Positions 23,701 through 35,694 of a DNA stretch of 64,000 bases are shown piece after piece. A model generated the notes under the pieces. That model worked only from the letters and a program-made list of their open reading frames with translations, was not told where the DNA came from and searched no databases. Made by a program: the position numbers and the translations under genes. How positions within the stretch are numbered: the stretch's first letter is position 1; each line of letters opens with the position of its first letter. Source of the stretch: Tetracladium setigerum (lineage: Eukaryota; Ascomycota; Leotiomycetes; Helotiales). The DNA lies in NCBI GenBank assembly GCA_031472005.1, contig PZJY01000005.1, positions 124,001 to 188,000 of the forward strand, in the 5' to 3' direction.

Positions 23701-26344
23701 CAGAACAACTCTCCATCTCGCAAATATGATTTCTATGGACCAGATATACTTCTTCCCCAGTTTTGAACATCGTGAGCACCAGATGTAGACAGCGTCCCGA
23801 ACGCTGCTGCGGAAAAATCAAGAGAATCAATTGATGTTGTGTAACAGTTACATGCTTCCTGATTCATGAATTCACGAATCTGAGGCACACCCCGCCACAT
23901 TTTCCCACGGCGCGGTTGTTGTTGCGCGACGGGAAAGGTAAGCCTTTGGATAACTTGGAGTTGAAACGTGGATACTTCTCAAATGAAAGGTTTCAATGAT
24001 GTGTGATGCTAAGAAAATATGATCGTCGTAGCCTAGATCGGCTCGCCATCTATTATTGGTGCACTGTCATTGTCAGAATGGAAGTGCGGGGTGTTGAACG
24101 GGTGAGAGATTGCTGCAATAGAGACTTTATCAAGCGAGCGAGCAGACTAAGATTCAGGTCATTTCACGATAATCAACTATTCGGTTAACGGCATTGGATG
24201 GAGATTTCTGACTATTGGGGATCCTCACTATTGTTTCCCATCAGAGGAATAGAATTAGAAGAACCTTCCCTTGGCGAAACAATTCATTCCCCAGAATGCA
24301 CAGTCATCCTTCCCTCTTTACTCTACGTACCTCAAATGCCTCTGGGAACAGAATAGCCTGAAGTCTAGACCAACTAGAATTCTAAATCCGTTTTGAGAAG
24401 GAGAAAAGATGGTGTTCTTATCTTTGGTCTGCATAGGAAAACAGATGTGATGGGAATGCAGACACCTGCATCATCGCAGCCCTTCCGTCAGGCCGCCGCA
24501 GGACCTGACTTCCAACGTGATCGGAGAATTTTTCCAAAGGCACACACAGACAGCACAGCAGAGACATTTTCATTGTATTCCTTGCGGAGATAGGTCTAAT
24601 TGTTCAGACGAGAAGGATGGGCGTTGCAGTGCATTTTGTCTTAGATTTTGTGCTTTGATGTCCCTGAATTTCAAGAATTGCAACACTCCAATGTGTATCC
24701 CTTTCTTCTCCCTCACTCAAGCACTTGCTGACTACTGAACTTTGCTGGTGATTGATACTGTACCCCCTCCTTGGAGTTGAATGTTCTAATAAGGTTTATC
24801 CTCATAATCTTGGTCGGACGGCAGACACACTCAAAACTCCTCCCACCCATGAACGACAGAAAAAGAAACGAGACTTTAGCAGTTTGAAGTTTCCCGTCAA
24901 TGTCACATCATGATCTCCACTTACAACGGCTTTTGACATTTCTTTTCCGGATCAAGTACCGGTTGAGCTGAGGTCTGGAGGTGGTCTGAGGGTATGTTTC
25001 CTTTTACACTCTCGGCTCCGTATCGCATTAATCTTATTGTTGTTGATGTGGATGAGAAGGACATCACATCATGGTTACATCACCAGGCGACGGTGATGCG
25101 GGGATTGCCACAACCTCTGTATTGCGCTCGCCTTAACTTTGCATCTTGCTTGAGATTCTACTGCACGCTGCGTACTTCGTACAGTGATGCGACATACTTA
25201 CGCACATCACGAATCGCTGGATGCTGCGTGTGATCCAGATCCCACCTTTCAGACCAGATCAGGGCAAAGAACCATTTTGCGTGGACAGTGCAAATGTCAA
25301 CACGATGACACAGCGAGGAGCCTCGATCTTGACAACCTCTTCCTATTCATGTAGAGGTGTTCCGATGAGACAAGAAGCTTTGTCTTCGCCGCGCCCTAGT
25401 AACAGTACAGTAGTATACTGATTTTAGGTTACGGGGTTCAACCTGGATCTCCTCGACTGAGTAAGAGGAAGTGGTCATTTTTTGACACCCTTCCGTTTGA
25501 GTTTCATGTTGTTAGGAATTGTATTTTAATCTTCATTATTGCGAGTGATACCCCACTCCTAGTAGATATTGCAACCCCCACAGTAATCAGGGTTGTCTGT
25601 TGTTTACTGTATGAGGAGCGCCGATCTCTGGTTGTTCTCCAGGATCACGACGAATCCAGTATCAACTGCCGAACACACAGTTCGGGAAAGAAGTTGTTTT
25701 TTTTATTGCAGAGGAAACACTTCTCCTACGAAACCAAGGCAGCAGAGCAGGGAACGTTCAATAACGATTGTTATGACACACCAATCTTGAAACCGTTCTC
25801 CTCCTCAGCTCCCTCTTGAATCGCAAGAGGTGGGTAACTCGGAGATATCTTAAGCCTGGAGGGAGATCCCTCCATGCAGGAAGATGGGTTTGGTCTTTTC
25901 AGAAAAATAGCCTTCTTGCCGTGGTGCGGGCATTCAAGTAAGAAAGGTCAAACTAACCGCCAAATCCACTCGGAAGCGACCGAATGTCCCGATAGACGAC
26001 GCTTCTCTCTCTCGCCGCGCCGAAAGGCGGACTACTTGTGCATTGATTGTGCACCTGCATATTTGCAGGACAGACCCTTGAGGCTGGCGCATGTACGGTA
26101 CCCTCTCTTGCTTTTGCATGAACCATTGCATGATACCAAGGCTTGGGATGAAAATTCTCCTAAGAGCTCGACCACAATATCAGAACAATTATTCAACAAA
26201 CTCAAAGTTTCAAGACAAGATATCGAAAGATGGCTTGTTAAACTGGTAGAAAACCAAAAAGGCTTGTCCGATGGAAGGTTGTTGATTTGATAGCGTTGAA
26301 GTGATGACCTGCTAGGATGCTAACAATGCCCCGCGTAGGGGAAC
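20717..26344. other. Gene-free tract, part 2
   Basis: About 5.6 kb without a supported gene. Frames up to about 138 codons (for example 25874-26290, +) show no recognisable domain and no adjoining splice-linked frame. Notable pieces are the palindrome/hairpin pair at 21310-21360 and a TACAGTACTGTA palindrome at 22614-22625. Confidence 0.5.
21310..21360. repeat. 16-bp perfect palindrome followed by an 8-bp-stem hairpin
   Basis: TGTACCTCGAGGTACA (21310-21325) is fully self-complementary. It is followed at once by GGGACAGG (21333-21340) and CCTGTCCC (21353-21360) around a 12-nt loop. Two strong dyads in 51 nt are unlikely by chance in unselected sequence, but nothing adjacent tells what they serve. 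Confidence 0.65.
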
Positions 26345-26369
26345 GTCCGAGCGTATTCTGCGCTCGGAC
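26345..26369. repeat. 9-bp GC-rich inverted repeat (hairpin), 7-nt loop
   Basis: GTCCGAGCG, loop TATTCTG, CGCTCGGAC. The stem is perfect. It is not followed by a T-run. It lies about 240 nt upstream of a small possible membrane-protein frame at 26607. Confidence 0.65.
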
Positions 26370-26606
26370 ATGTCGAACACCACACCCGTTGACCTTTCAA
26401 GTTTCTCCCAAAACAACATCGGCCAAACGCCGCTGCGTAGCATCGTGAGCTCCCTCCAGCTGTTCATGGAAGTGACTCGGCCGTCAAGCAGAGGCATACG
26501 GGTTGAGACTCGAAGTTGGGATGAGCACCCGAATAATGCCGGTCCGAGAACACACCCCGCCAACCATCAAAAAAACGATTTTGCATTGCGAACAGTAGCG
26601 GTGTGA

Positions 26607-26819
26607 TTGCACCGGCATATGTCCTATGTCACGACAACGTTGTCGGCCTTGCTAGGGGGTACAGGTACTTATTTTACCTGGCAGTGTTTCAATGCCGAGA
26701 TATTATGGTCTGATACGATGTTGTATGGGGTACTTTGCTTCTCTGCAGCTTTTGCAGGCTTTTGCTTTTTGTCGCCTGCGCTGCTGCAACTGGAAAAACT
26801 TGCGAGCAAGTACCAGTGA
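26607..26819 (+). CDS. Possible small two-helix membrane protein (unrecognised)
   Basis: A 70-codon frame, ATG to TGA. Residues about 12-27 (LSALLGGTGTYFTW) and 40-62 (LYGVLCFSAAFAGFCFLSPA) are hydrophobic enough for two membrane helices, and the C-terminus is a short charged helix (QLEKLASKYQ). I recognise no family. A frame this short arises by chance often, codon use is unremarkable, and no splice-linked neighbour exon was found. It is listed because it is the only frame in the gene-free tract with a coherent protein-like profile. Confidence 0.2.
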   Translation: MHRHMSYVTTTLSALLGGTGTYFTWQCFNAEILWSDTMLYGVLCFSAAFAGFCFLSPALLQLEKLASKYQ

Positions 26820-29800
26820 CATGCTGTTGAAGTCTGGGGAGGGGTGAGAGAGGTCTGTTCAGAAGATGGTTGAAGATTAGGGTTCGTGCAGGTAATCAAT
26901 GTGTGAACTTTACTGTCCGTAAGATGCAAAACTTGGACATGCAAGTGATCGAGGTGCAAATCCACATTTGCTGCCAGATAAGCTGGTGAGTTTGACGTGG
27001 GTTTGATGTTTTTCAAACCATCATTATTATTGAGGATATGAACTAGTGGTCCGTGTTTGCCCTTGATGAGGACTTACTCCGTCGTCACGGTAGAATGCAA
27101 GTGAATGCGTTGAAAATCGTGTCAACGATAGATTCAGTACAGTAGCCAAAAATGAAGTAGAGTGCCACGACCGTTTTGGGGTTTTCTCACCGTTGTTTGA
27201 GTACACCTTTTTACTTTGAATATGCAGAAGAAGAAGCAAGGCACACACGCGAAGGTCCTCGTCATCAAACTGCAGCTATCTCTTTCAAAGCCCAGAACAA
27301 ACCACCATTCAAAACTTCTTGGACAAGTGATGATGTTGGTCTCCATCAGACCTGGTTCCTGACTCCTGAGGCACAGATTCTTCCCTGTCACGTCCTGGCT
27401 CGACCGGATCAGTTCAACCGAAAGACCCTGTTTAAATCAGCAAGCCATGGAGTTTCGACCTCGTTTCAAAGCTCAACTACTTGAAGATCATTGTGTAGCG
27501 AAGACTTGCAATTTCATTTCGTGGTGGCGATGCCTTCTATTCTAGTTTGGTTAAGTAATAATCCTGGGTTTGACGGTTCCAAGAATAGAGACCACGTTTC
27601 CTGGTTTAATATGGACGGTAAATGCCATTCTTGATACTACAAGCCACCTCTCTGTGTTTCCCTTTTGAAGCCTCACGAAAAATCGACATTTTCGTTCCTA
27701 TTATTGCAGCGAGATTGGAAGCGAGGTCTCTAGTCATAGTCTCAGCTAACCTTCCCCCCTCACATATCCTGGCAGCGACGGACGGTGATGATCAACCGAT
27801 AGTCTGTACAGTAGGTCAGAGAGCTGGACCTCATGAATCAGCATCTGGTAAGTCGACGGTGACCATGCGTCGACTGGAGCACTGCAGCTCGCTAGGAGGT
27901 TTTTCTGCATCGTGGAAGAAAAATCTGCAGATTCTCTTCTCGTACCTGACCCCGTGCGTACCGTTGCGGACGCAGGAGCAGGATCGTATTATTGCCGATG
28001 TGCAGAAGGCTGCTGTCCACGATAATTTCTCCCCAAGATTCCGAAGCGCAGAGCATCATTGAAGGCTGGTCATGAGACCTCTGTGCCTGTAACCATCCCT
28101 GACCGTTACTACAGCAGATATCCCGAGTGGTGATGGTTTTCAACGCGCAGAAGATGCGCATTGTGCTGTACATGTATGTACATACAGATTGTGTTGATGG
28201 AGGGGTAGTGGTGATATGGGTAGTAGTGGGGGTTTGGATACAGGTACTCAGTACCTAGTAATTGCGCAGTTCAGTTACTGCAATTGGTGTCTGTCAGGTC
28301 AGGTCCCTGAAGGGCAGCGAAGGCAAAATTCGAGGTCTGAGGCCCTGAGGTCTGAGGGCGATGCGGAGGTTGTGCCCATATTCGCTCACAGGCTTTGTGT
28401 GATGCCAAGGATGTCAGCGGGAGATCGGAATAGTTAAGAGCAATGCGGCGGATTCTGGTGGATGAAAGTTGATACTAATTCTGTTATGTTGTGTATGCCC
28501 TCTGCTTGATTGTTTATATCCTCACATTTTCAGGAGTGAAGTTGTTGTCCTATTTTTTGTTTTGTTCAGAATGGAGAGGAAAGGGGGAGGAAGTCAACCA
28601 ACATGTGAGCCAAAACCGTCTCCACTACCCCCTTGATCTTGATACTGGTTCCTTGTGTGCATTAGTCGTCACTCAAGTTCCCTGTCGTCTCGAGGCAGCT
28701 GGGATGTTAGTGACATGGGGCGTTTGAATGCCACTGCTATCAGTGGCTACTGCCCTTAGGCGAAAACATCGCTTGGGGGGACGCTTCCGAAGGGGGTGGG
28801 GATGCAGCTCGTCTCTTTCTCCCTTTCCTTGCCTCGTGGACTCCTCCTCGACTCCTGGACCTGGAACTTCTGCACTCTCCAAGAATCATCTTCCTGGTCG
28901 TCAATCCACATTCAACTCTTGCAATGCTTCTTCACGACCACGGCCGTCTTGGTATCAGGCCATCGGCATCCTCTCAATGAAACATTTAATTCTTTTGAGT
29001 TGATGAAACTATGGGCTGAAGGTCCTCGGGGGAAATTGACAAATGCCATTCCATAAGCCCTAGGTATTCCTACAGTACTTTTTATTTTGCCTTGACTCGA
29101 CATCTTCCTCCACATGGCATCTTTGATGGCGGACTTTAGGGCGATCCGGGTCGTTGTTGTGGACTAGATTCGGCTTGATTCAGGAGTGGCGTCAGTCGAG
29201 AGAACCTTATCCAGAGGATGGGTTTGAAACAAAAATGTTCTAGTGGCAGTTGGCGACACACCTCTGTCAGCTCTTCCTCCTTCTCGCTGCCGGACGACCC
29301 TGGAGCACCAAATGGTGAAGGGAAAATAAATGTCGCTTGTATTCCCCGGGTTGTTGATATCGCATCGGCTTTGCATTGGAGATTGCACAAGAATGCAGAG
29401 CCTAATAGGGTCACAAGTCGGACCTTTTGGGCAGTCATCTCGCGCTTGTCAACCCGGTTCGTAAGGTAAGACGTCCATTTTGGGAATTCTCGTGATGCTA
29501 CATAGTGACAGGAAAGTGAGGGTGCTTTAGCTTCGGACGTCCAGGCATGATTGCTGCAATGGAACGGCGGTGGTTGTCCAACAGCATAACATGGTATGCG
29601 ATGTTTCCGCCAGACATGAATTGAATGGTAGTAGCTACTGAACCAAACAGATGCGCAATGTTACTACTGACCAACGGCCGTTACGCGATTTGTTTTACCA
29701 CCACTGGCAGCACAATAATCAATATAGAATCGATATAGTGACATCCTGTACATCACAATCGATACAACGCAATCGATAGATGATTGATAGTGATTGGTAT

Positions 29801-31500
29801 CGAACCTGGCTTGCTTTCCAGGTTCCTCATCCCACACAGAGCACCCTGTCCACCAGCCTCCTCGACGTGCCGTTGCGCTCCGAGGTGTGATCAGCCGAAA
29901 GGAGAGATCTTGCTGCTGTTGGACCAGTGCTGGACCAACGAACATCCTCGTCCTCTGCCCAAGCTGGGAAAGGAATGCCCTATGATATCTCTCGTTTCCT
30001 GTCGGGGGAGGGGGATGTGCATAAGCCATCAGGCCATGTCTTTCCTCAATCAATTCCCAGCACACCCGGATTGTGGCGTTTTGCCTTTTGGTGAGTGAGT
30101 GGGTGATAGCTGGGCATCTCGGTTGATTGTTGTTGTTGGTTCATAGGTGGATTGATGGACATTGGACGGCGGAGGAGGGAGAGGGAGGGTATGGAAGACC
30201 GAGGGTCAGGGGGACGACGACAACCTCCCCCTCGGTACACTGTACCTAACGCACGCGAACGGGTTGCTGGAAGAGGGGTAGGTACAGTACTAGGTGGGAG
30301 GTAAACAATGAGGAAGTTGATTCATCATATTTCGTTGCCCTAAACATAAACAACCTTTAAGCCTTCTCTCACCACACGGCCCTAATGGCAGTGGCAGTAT
30401 ACTCCGTACGAATACTGCGACGTCCTGCCAGCCCTCGGTGACGTCGAATCTCACAATTTGCCTTTCATGGCTTTTCTGACTGGCTTTTTCTTCTGGTCGT
30501 GTTCTGCCGTGTTCTTTGCCCTAAACAGTCTTCTCCCCAGTCATGGGAATATTGAAACATTGTTGTCCAGACTGCGATTCATGTCCCTCCCCACCGCCAG
30601 CAAGTTTTTCCGGGCATTTACCGTTAGGTACCGACTACTGTACTGTGAGGTACTGTGCTGTACTGTACCTCCGTACTAACCGTACTGTAGTACAGTAGTG
30701 CGCGGTATCTCCGTACCTCGTCCTCCTCGACGCCTCCCACATCTCTCTAGACCTGCCCTCTCTGTCTTCCGAGTCCCGCAGACTAGTGGATAGTCAGTGA
30801 ATTACTCATGGTACCTTTGGAGTCGTGCTTGGGAGGATGTTAATAATAATCCTCATGGCGGTACGGACTATCGACGGGGGTCCTATTCGGTTTCTGTGCC
30901 CCTGGACTAGGTAGGTAGTAAACACTTCCACACTTCCACACTACCCCTACCCTTTTACCCTTCTACCTATCTAACCCCTCGCCTCCCTTCCCTGTCTCCT
31001 GGCTCTCGATCCCTGCGGCTGGCCCTGGTAACAACTACGCAGTAGTCCCCCTGCAATGCGTCAACCCTGTTTCGTGATCGGCTAAGCTCGAATATCTGGG
31101 GATTAAGCTCGAAGGAGCATAGCAAGCCCCCAAGCCAAACCGACGCACCTCAACTGCACCTCAGGAGGGCCTCTATCGCCTGCCGAACGTCCAAAACTGC
31201 CAGACGTATCGAAACTAACACCATCGTGCGCTGCCCTTGTACCTGATTGACCTGGCTTGACGAGTCAATATGTGTGGAGACGGCCAGCCCAGAGAATCCA
31301 CATGGTTTTACAAAAGAATGCGGATGCGCAACTGTACGCTCGAGCTTCACATCTACATCTCACATCCTGGGAGACCCTCGAACCTCGAACTCGTCAAAGA
31401 TTATTCCCCCTCCTCTCTTCACGACTGACGCCGCCGACTAAAATTAATCCTAATTAATTCCCCATCTTCTCTAACGACTGACGACTGACGCTGACGAACG
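26820..31500. other. Gene-free tract, part 3
   Basis: About 4.7 kb with no supported gene. Small structures seen: a tandem GAGGTCTGAGG repeat at 28332-28357, three AATCGATA octamers at 29728, 29757 and 29771, and a cluster of TACTGTA-type palindromes at 30636-30697. Reading frames here (for example 27622-28062) show no domain. Confidence 0.5.
30636..30697. repeat. Cluster of TACTGTA / TACAGTA palindromic motifs
   Basis: Within 62 nt the heptamer TACTGTA or its close variants occurs repeatedly, ending in the 15-nt dyad TACTGTAGTACAGTA (30683-30697). The same family of motifs recurs elsewhere outside genes, for example 22614-22625, around 25400, 31798, 52391-52427 and 55303. It may be a regulatory element or a simple-sequence tendency. 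Confidence 0.55.
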
Positions 31501-32990
31501 GGTACGTCGCACACTCTCTCGCCCTGCTTGCTGCACAACCATTATTCTTGCTGTGTCTAAATTAACAGTTGTTTTTTGCACAGAGTTTTTCTTTGAAACT
31601 TTGACCACGGAGAATACGGACGACTCTTTGAATCTCTCCCCAATCAATTGCTGTCGTGGTGATCTCGCAAAAGATACTTCATAGACAAGTCAGCGAGACC
31701 AGAAGGCCGACCCAACAACCGACCACAGATCTCCCTAGATCGCTGGTTCATTTTTGAAAAGTTTGGTTCAATCCACAGTACGAGCGAGAAAGCTATACAG
31801 TACCTATAGGTGCTTCCCCAAGAGCTCTTTCCTGTGGATCCAAAAACGCCTGTCCTGGACTCAATATTCTCATTATTGCGAATAGCATCATCACCTCACC
31901 ACCAAGGGTCAAGGGCGAGCCTCTTCTTTCGTCAAACCCCCACTTCAGTAATAAGGACTGTAAATCCAACTCAAAACTCCATTGACAGGCGTTCATTGGC
32001 ACTGTCTTCCGACTCGCCGAGGGTTGCTGATTCGGCATATATCGTCGAGTATTACCACACCACCTACTGTCCGAGCACACATTGAACTCCTCCCGCACGG
32101 ATTCGAAGATCTGTCTGGCACTGTCCCCTCCTTGGAAAGAGCCCACTTGGGAAGAGCCAGCCTTTATTCCCAAAATAAGCGTAGTTATAATACGTTGCTT
32201 CCCGCAGCCCATTGCCAGTCGAAACAAGCCCGTCAAACCTGAGCCTCAGCCATCAGCCGGTCTTGCAAGTCCACTCCACAGATTTTAAGACACACTTGCT
32301 TGAACAGGTTCATCACTCAGACTGCAGTGCCGTTTCCAGAATACCTGACTCCGTTCCCCTTCTAGCGACTGTTGTGCCCTCATCTCTTCCACCCTTCTCC
32401 TTGCCAGATTCAGCAACGCCAGCAACGTACCTGTTCAGCGCCATTCTTGCCCCTCGAAAAACGTGGGACTTCCCTACAGCTCGTGCGCACCACCGCCACC
32501 CTCTCCGATTCGAGGACGTACAGCATCGCACCGGGGTCCACCTTGGGACACTCAAATCTACAAGTATGTATACTCCCCCTCTCTTCTCAAACATCGATCC
32601 TATCAACCAAGTATCTGACTCCCAGTTCGTTTCGGTGTTCAGCCATCCAACTACTTGATCACTTCACTCAATAACTTCGTCAACATCTTCCAAGAAGCAA
32701 GTTGTCCATCTATTTGAACAGCTTGGATATCTTGCGCTGGACGCTCTACTTCACGTCATCCGTTCAATCCATTCTTCGGTGCCCGGCCTTTCACTTGGTT
32801 GAAACAGTTCACCAGACACTCACTCCCTCAGCACCGCACGAGCATCTCTCGGACTTCTCAAGGATATAGCTACTACTCATCCCCAGTAAACGTCCATACT
32901 CTCAACTGTCAAGTGTATCTTCGATACGGATACCAAGTCACAGCTTCAATTTCACTTCACTCAACAACAACACCCACAAACGACACGACA
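31501..32990 (+). promoter_or_regulatory. Probable long promoter / 5' leader of the C2H2 factor gene
   Basis: The 1.5 kb before the C2H2 start is pyrimidine-rich, especially 32200-32900, a pattern common in long fungal 5' leaders. Several short Ser/Thr/Pro-rich frames (for example 31810-32085, 32212-32658) look compositional and may act at most as upstream ORFs. No exon encoding a known domain was found. Confidence 0.4.
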
Positions 32991-34385
32991 ATGGACGTCA
33001 TGGAGTTGGTAGAGAACGAGCCAAACGCACGACCTTTCCAGTGTGACTGGCAAACTTGCAATAAGGTATGCTCAAAGATCGATTTTCGATGTGAAATGGT
33101 CAGCTGACAACCTGGTGTAGAGCTTCAACCGCAAGTCAGATCTTCAGAGGCATTATCGGATTCATACCAATGAAAGACCTTATTCCTGCATGACACCTGG
33201 GTGTGGAAAGAGTTTCATTCAGAGAAGTGCACTCACTGTTCACATCCGAACTCACACAGGCGAAAAACCCCACCAATGCGGACACATTGGGTGTGGAAAG
33301 CGCTTCTCAGACGTATGTGACCGAAGATAGGAATATGGATCATGCTAACCAGTGCCAGTCCTCGAGTCTCGCCAGACATCGTCGTATCCATACGGGAAAG
33401 CGACCTTACAAATGCCAGCATGATGGATGTGTGAAGAGGTTAGTACACTACGAGCAGCGCATCTGGGTATCAGACTAACAGGATGCAGCTTCTGCAGAAA
33501 GACAACCATGGTCAAGCATCAACGACGATCTCACCAGCGTGGAACACATCCTGGAGAGATTGATGATGGAGAGACTTCTGGGTCGGAGAGTGGCGATTCC
33601 CATCAACTCCCCAAAACTCGGGGATGCCATGGCCACAAACTATCCCCATCCCACACAATGTCCACCCCGCTGCCCAGCAACTTCACCGAGCGCGCTCTTA
33701 CAATGATTTCAACCCTCAGCAATATGAAGGATTGCCAGTGCAGCAGTATGGCCCTGTCCACAGACATACTCTTTCCGCCGGCCAGCCTTACCCGGGACAG
33801 ATTCAGGAAAACCATGCAGTTCCAATCATCAACCGAGGACCAAGTCTGCCTGGGCATTCTTCATACTATCTGCCAGAGCAAAACAACCCTGGAGTGGCCA
33901 CTTTGACACCGATTCAAACATATCAACTCCCTCGTCAGGTTATGGACCGTTCCGTATCTGTTCAAAGCAGCCCAAGCACCTACTCCTCCATCTCTAGAGC
34001 AAGCCCGGTTTCCCAAGAGCCTTACTACACTCACCAGCCTGCCCAGTCAGCAACATATGCTCTTCAGCATTCGCCCGTTGGACAACAGCCGATCATTCAA
34101 TATCACCAAGTTCATCACCCGCTTCCCCAACAGCTGCCTCAACAACACCCAATTCCAGCAGTGCCTCAAGCTCATCCAACCCATCAGCCGCAGCCCCAGT
34201 ACCAACAGGCTCCTCAAGCTGGACAATGGTACGAGGCTGTTCCTTACCAATCGCCGGTTGAGATCATCTCTCACATCCAAGCCTACCCTCAAAGTCAAGT
34301 CTACAACGACCCATGGATCCAGAAGATTGATACATACGACGACCCTTCCTTACAAATGCCTAGTGCACGCATCGAGAACTTATAA
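32991..34385 (+). CDS. C2H2 zinc-finger transcription factor (four fingers), one apparent frameshift
   Basis: Exons 32991-33065, 33121-33312, 33359-33438 and 33489-34385; 414 aa if one C is missing in the CCC at 33599-33601. Four tandem C2H2 fingers occupy residues about 18-135, with classic linkers: RHYRIHTNERPYSC, VHIRTHTGEKPHQC, RHRRIHTGKRPYKC and KHQRRSHQRG. Introns fall inside the finger array and all phases match. After the fingers comes an acidic Ser/Gly stretch (GETSGSESGDS), then, in the next frame, STPQNSGMPWPQ and a 230-residue Gln/Pro/Tyr-rich tail likely to be an activation region. The start ATGGACGTCATGGAG has an A at -3. It sits at the downstream end of an 18 kb gene-free tract, as some fungal developmental regulators do. 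Target genes unknown. Confidence 0.85.
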
Positions 34386-35694
34386 CGATCAGCTTAAATC
34401 TTAATCAGACCGTCTTTCATTGCTCTTCCATCTCAACAATGTGTCAAACATCATCAGAGGATATACCCCCGAGGAGCCTGGGAATATAGCACCGTGCCCT
34501 CCAATTTGCAACAAAAACAGGCTTGGGATTGACAGATCCCTCCCTGGTACCCCAAAACAAAAACTTTTTTTTGTATTCAAAAACACTGTATTCAGTATTA
34601 CGACAGTTTACGATTGCACAATCACCCGTTCATAACACTTCGATACCCTACACATAAGACCCTCGACAATAATCGACCACATATCTTCTCACCTTCCTTT
34701 ATCTCTCCTGTGGGTCATCAAAACCAGTATCCCTCACGGGACGGGGCGGCTTTCTATCTTTTACCAGCACAGCAAGTTCATTTGGGCGTCTCTCATTCAT
34801 TCGTAATACTTTTCCTTACTTCTCGGCGTTGCTTCATTTTTGAGTTTCTTTTTCCCATTTTAACAAGTTTTTTATTTCTGTCTGGGGGCGAAGGTGGTTA
34901 ATCTAATTGCTATTTTCCGCGAGTTTGGCAAAAGCTACGATCTGGGCTGCCGGTGTTCATGGAATTACGAGCTCGACGACGAGTAACGTTTGAAAGTCCT
35001 GTACCTATAACTGCATCGGGAAGGGGTTTACTGGAGATGTGGAGGGAAGGCCGGAATGACGAGCTGGCATGTAACATTATGGAAGAAAGGAATTTATGGG
35101 ATTGATGTTTTGGGATGGTTTTTACATATACAGCTACTTATTTAGCTTTACACAGAATATATACAACAAATTCTGAACAAGACTTCAAGCTTTCAATCAG
35201 TGTGTGCGGACGTCGTGACTGAGTAGAAATAAACACGTGATCGAGAGCCGAGAATCCTGATCTCAATGTTGCCTCCTCGGTCTTCTCTGAGTTCGAGAAT
35301 GAGAGGAGAGCGAGCTGGAAAATCTGGGCTACGACTTCCTCCGTAGTTGTTAGAATATAGCTTTTAAGCCATTTTTTGTTTCCTGATATCACAAGTCCAG
35401 CCGATCGCCGTCCTACAAAACACGTCTTGCCAAGCCTTCCTAGTGCCTCCGAACTTCTAGCGGATTCCAACATCGCCGTCGCCCCCAAGCAACATACAAG
35501 GCATCATCAACTCACGCACATCTGCCTGTGCAGAACACCTCTATCTTACCATCGTCAAACAAATTCGTGGCTCCTATGTCACTCTTGGATACTCTTTTCC
35601 AACATTGAGATAAGGCGGCGAAGGACAGGGTGGCAAAAGCGAAAATCGGAGGCTTGATGCGCATTTGTGTTGGGAGCCGACAATAAGGATTAAG
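34386..35694. other. Intergenic: C2H2 3' region and YME1 upstream region
   Basis: 1.3 kb with no supported gene. The first part is AT-richer and probably the 3' UTR; a minus-strand frame of 116 codons at 35138-35488 has no recognisable domain and no partner exon. The YME1 promoter should lie in the last several hundred bases. Confidence 0.5.

Noticed and set aside
25874..26290. 138-codon plus-strand frame in the gene-free tract
   Set aside because: Mixed-character translation without a domain; the helical C-terminal third is suggestive but there is no second line of support.
29780..29830. tRNA B-box-like GGTTCGATACC on the minus strand
   Set aside because: No A box at the right distance and no acceptor-stem pairing.
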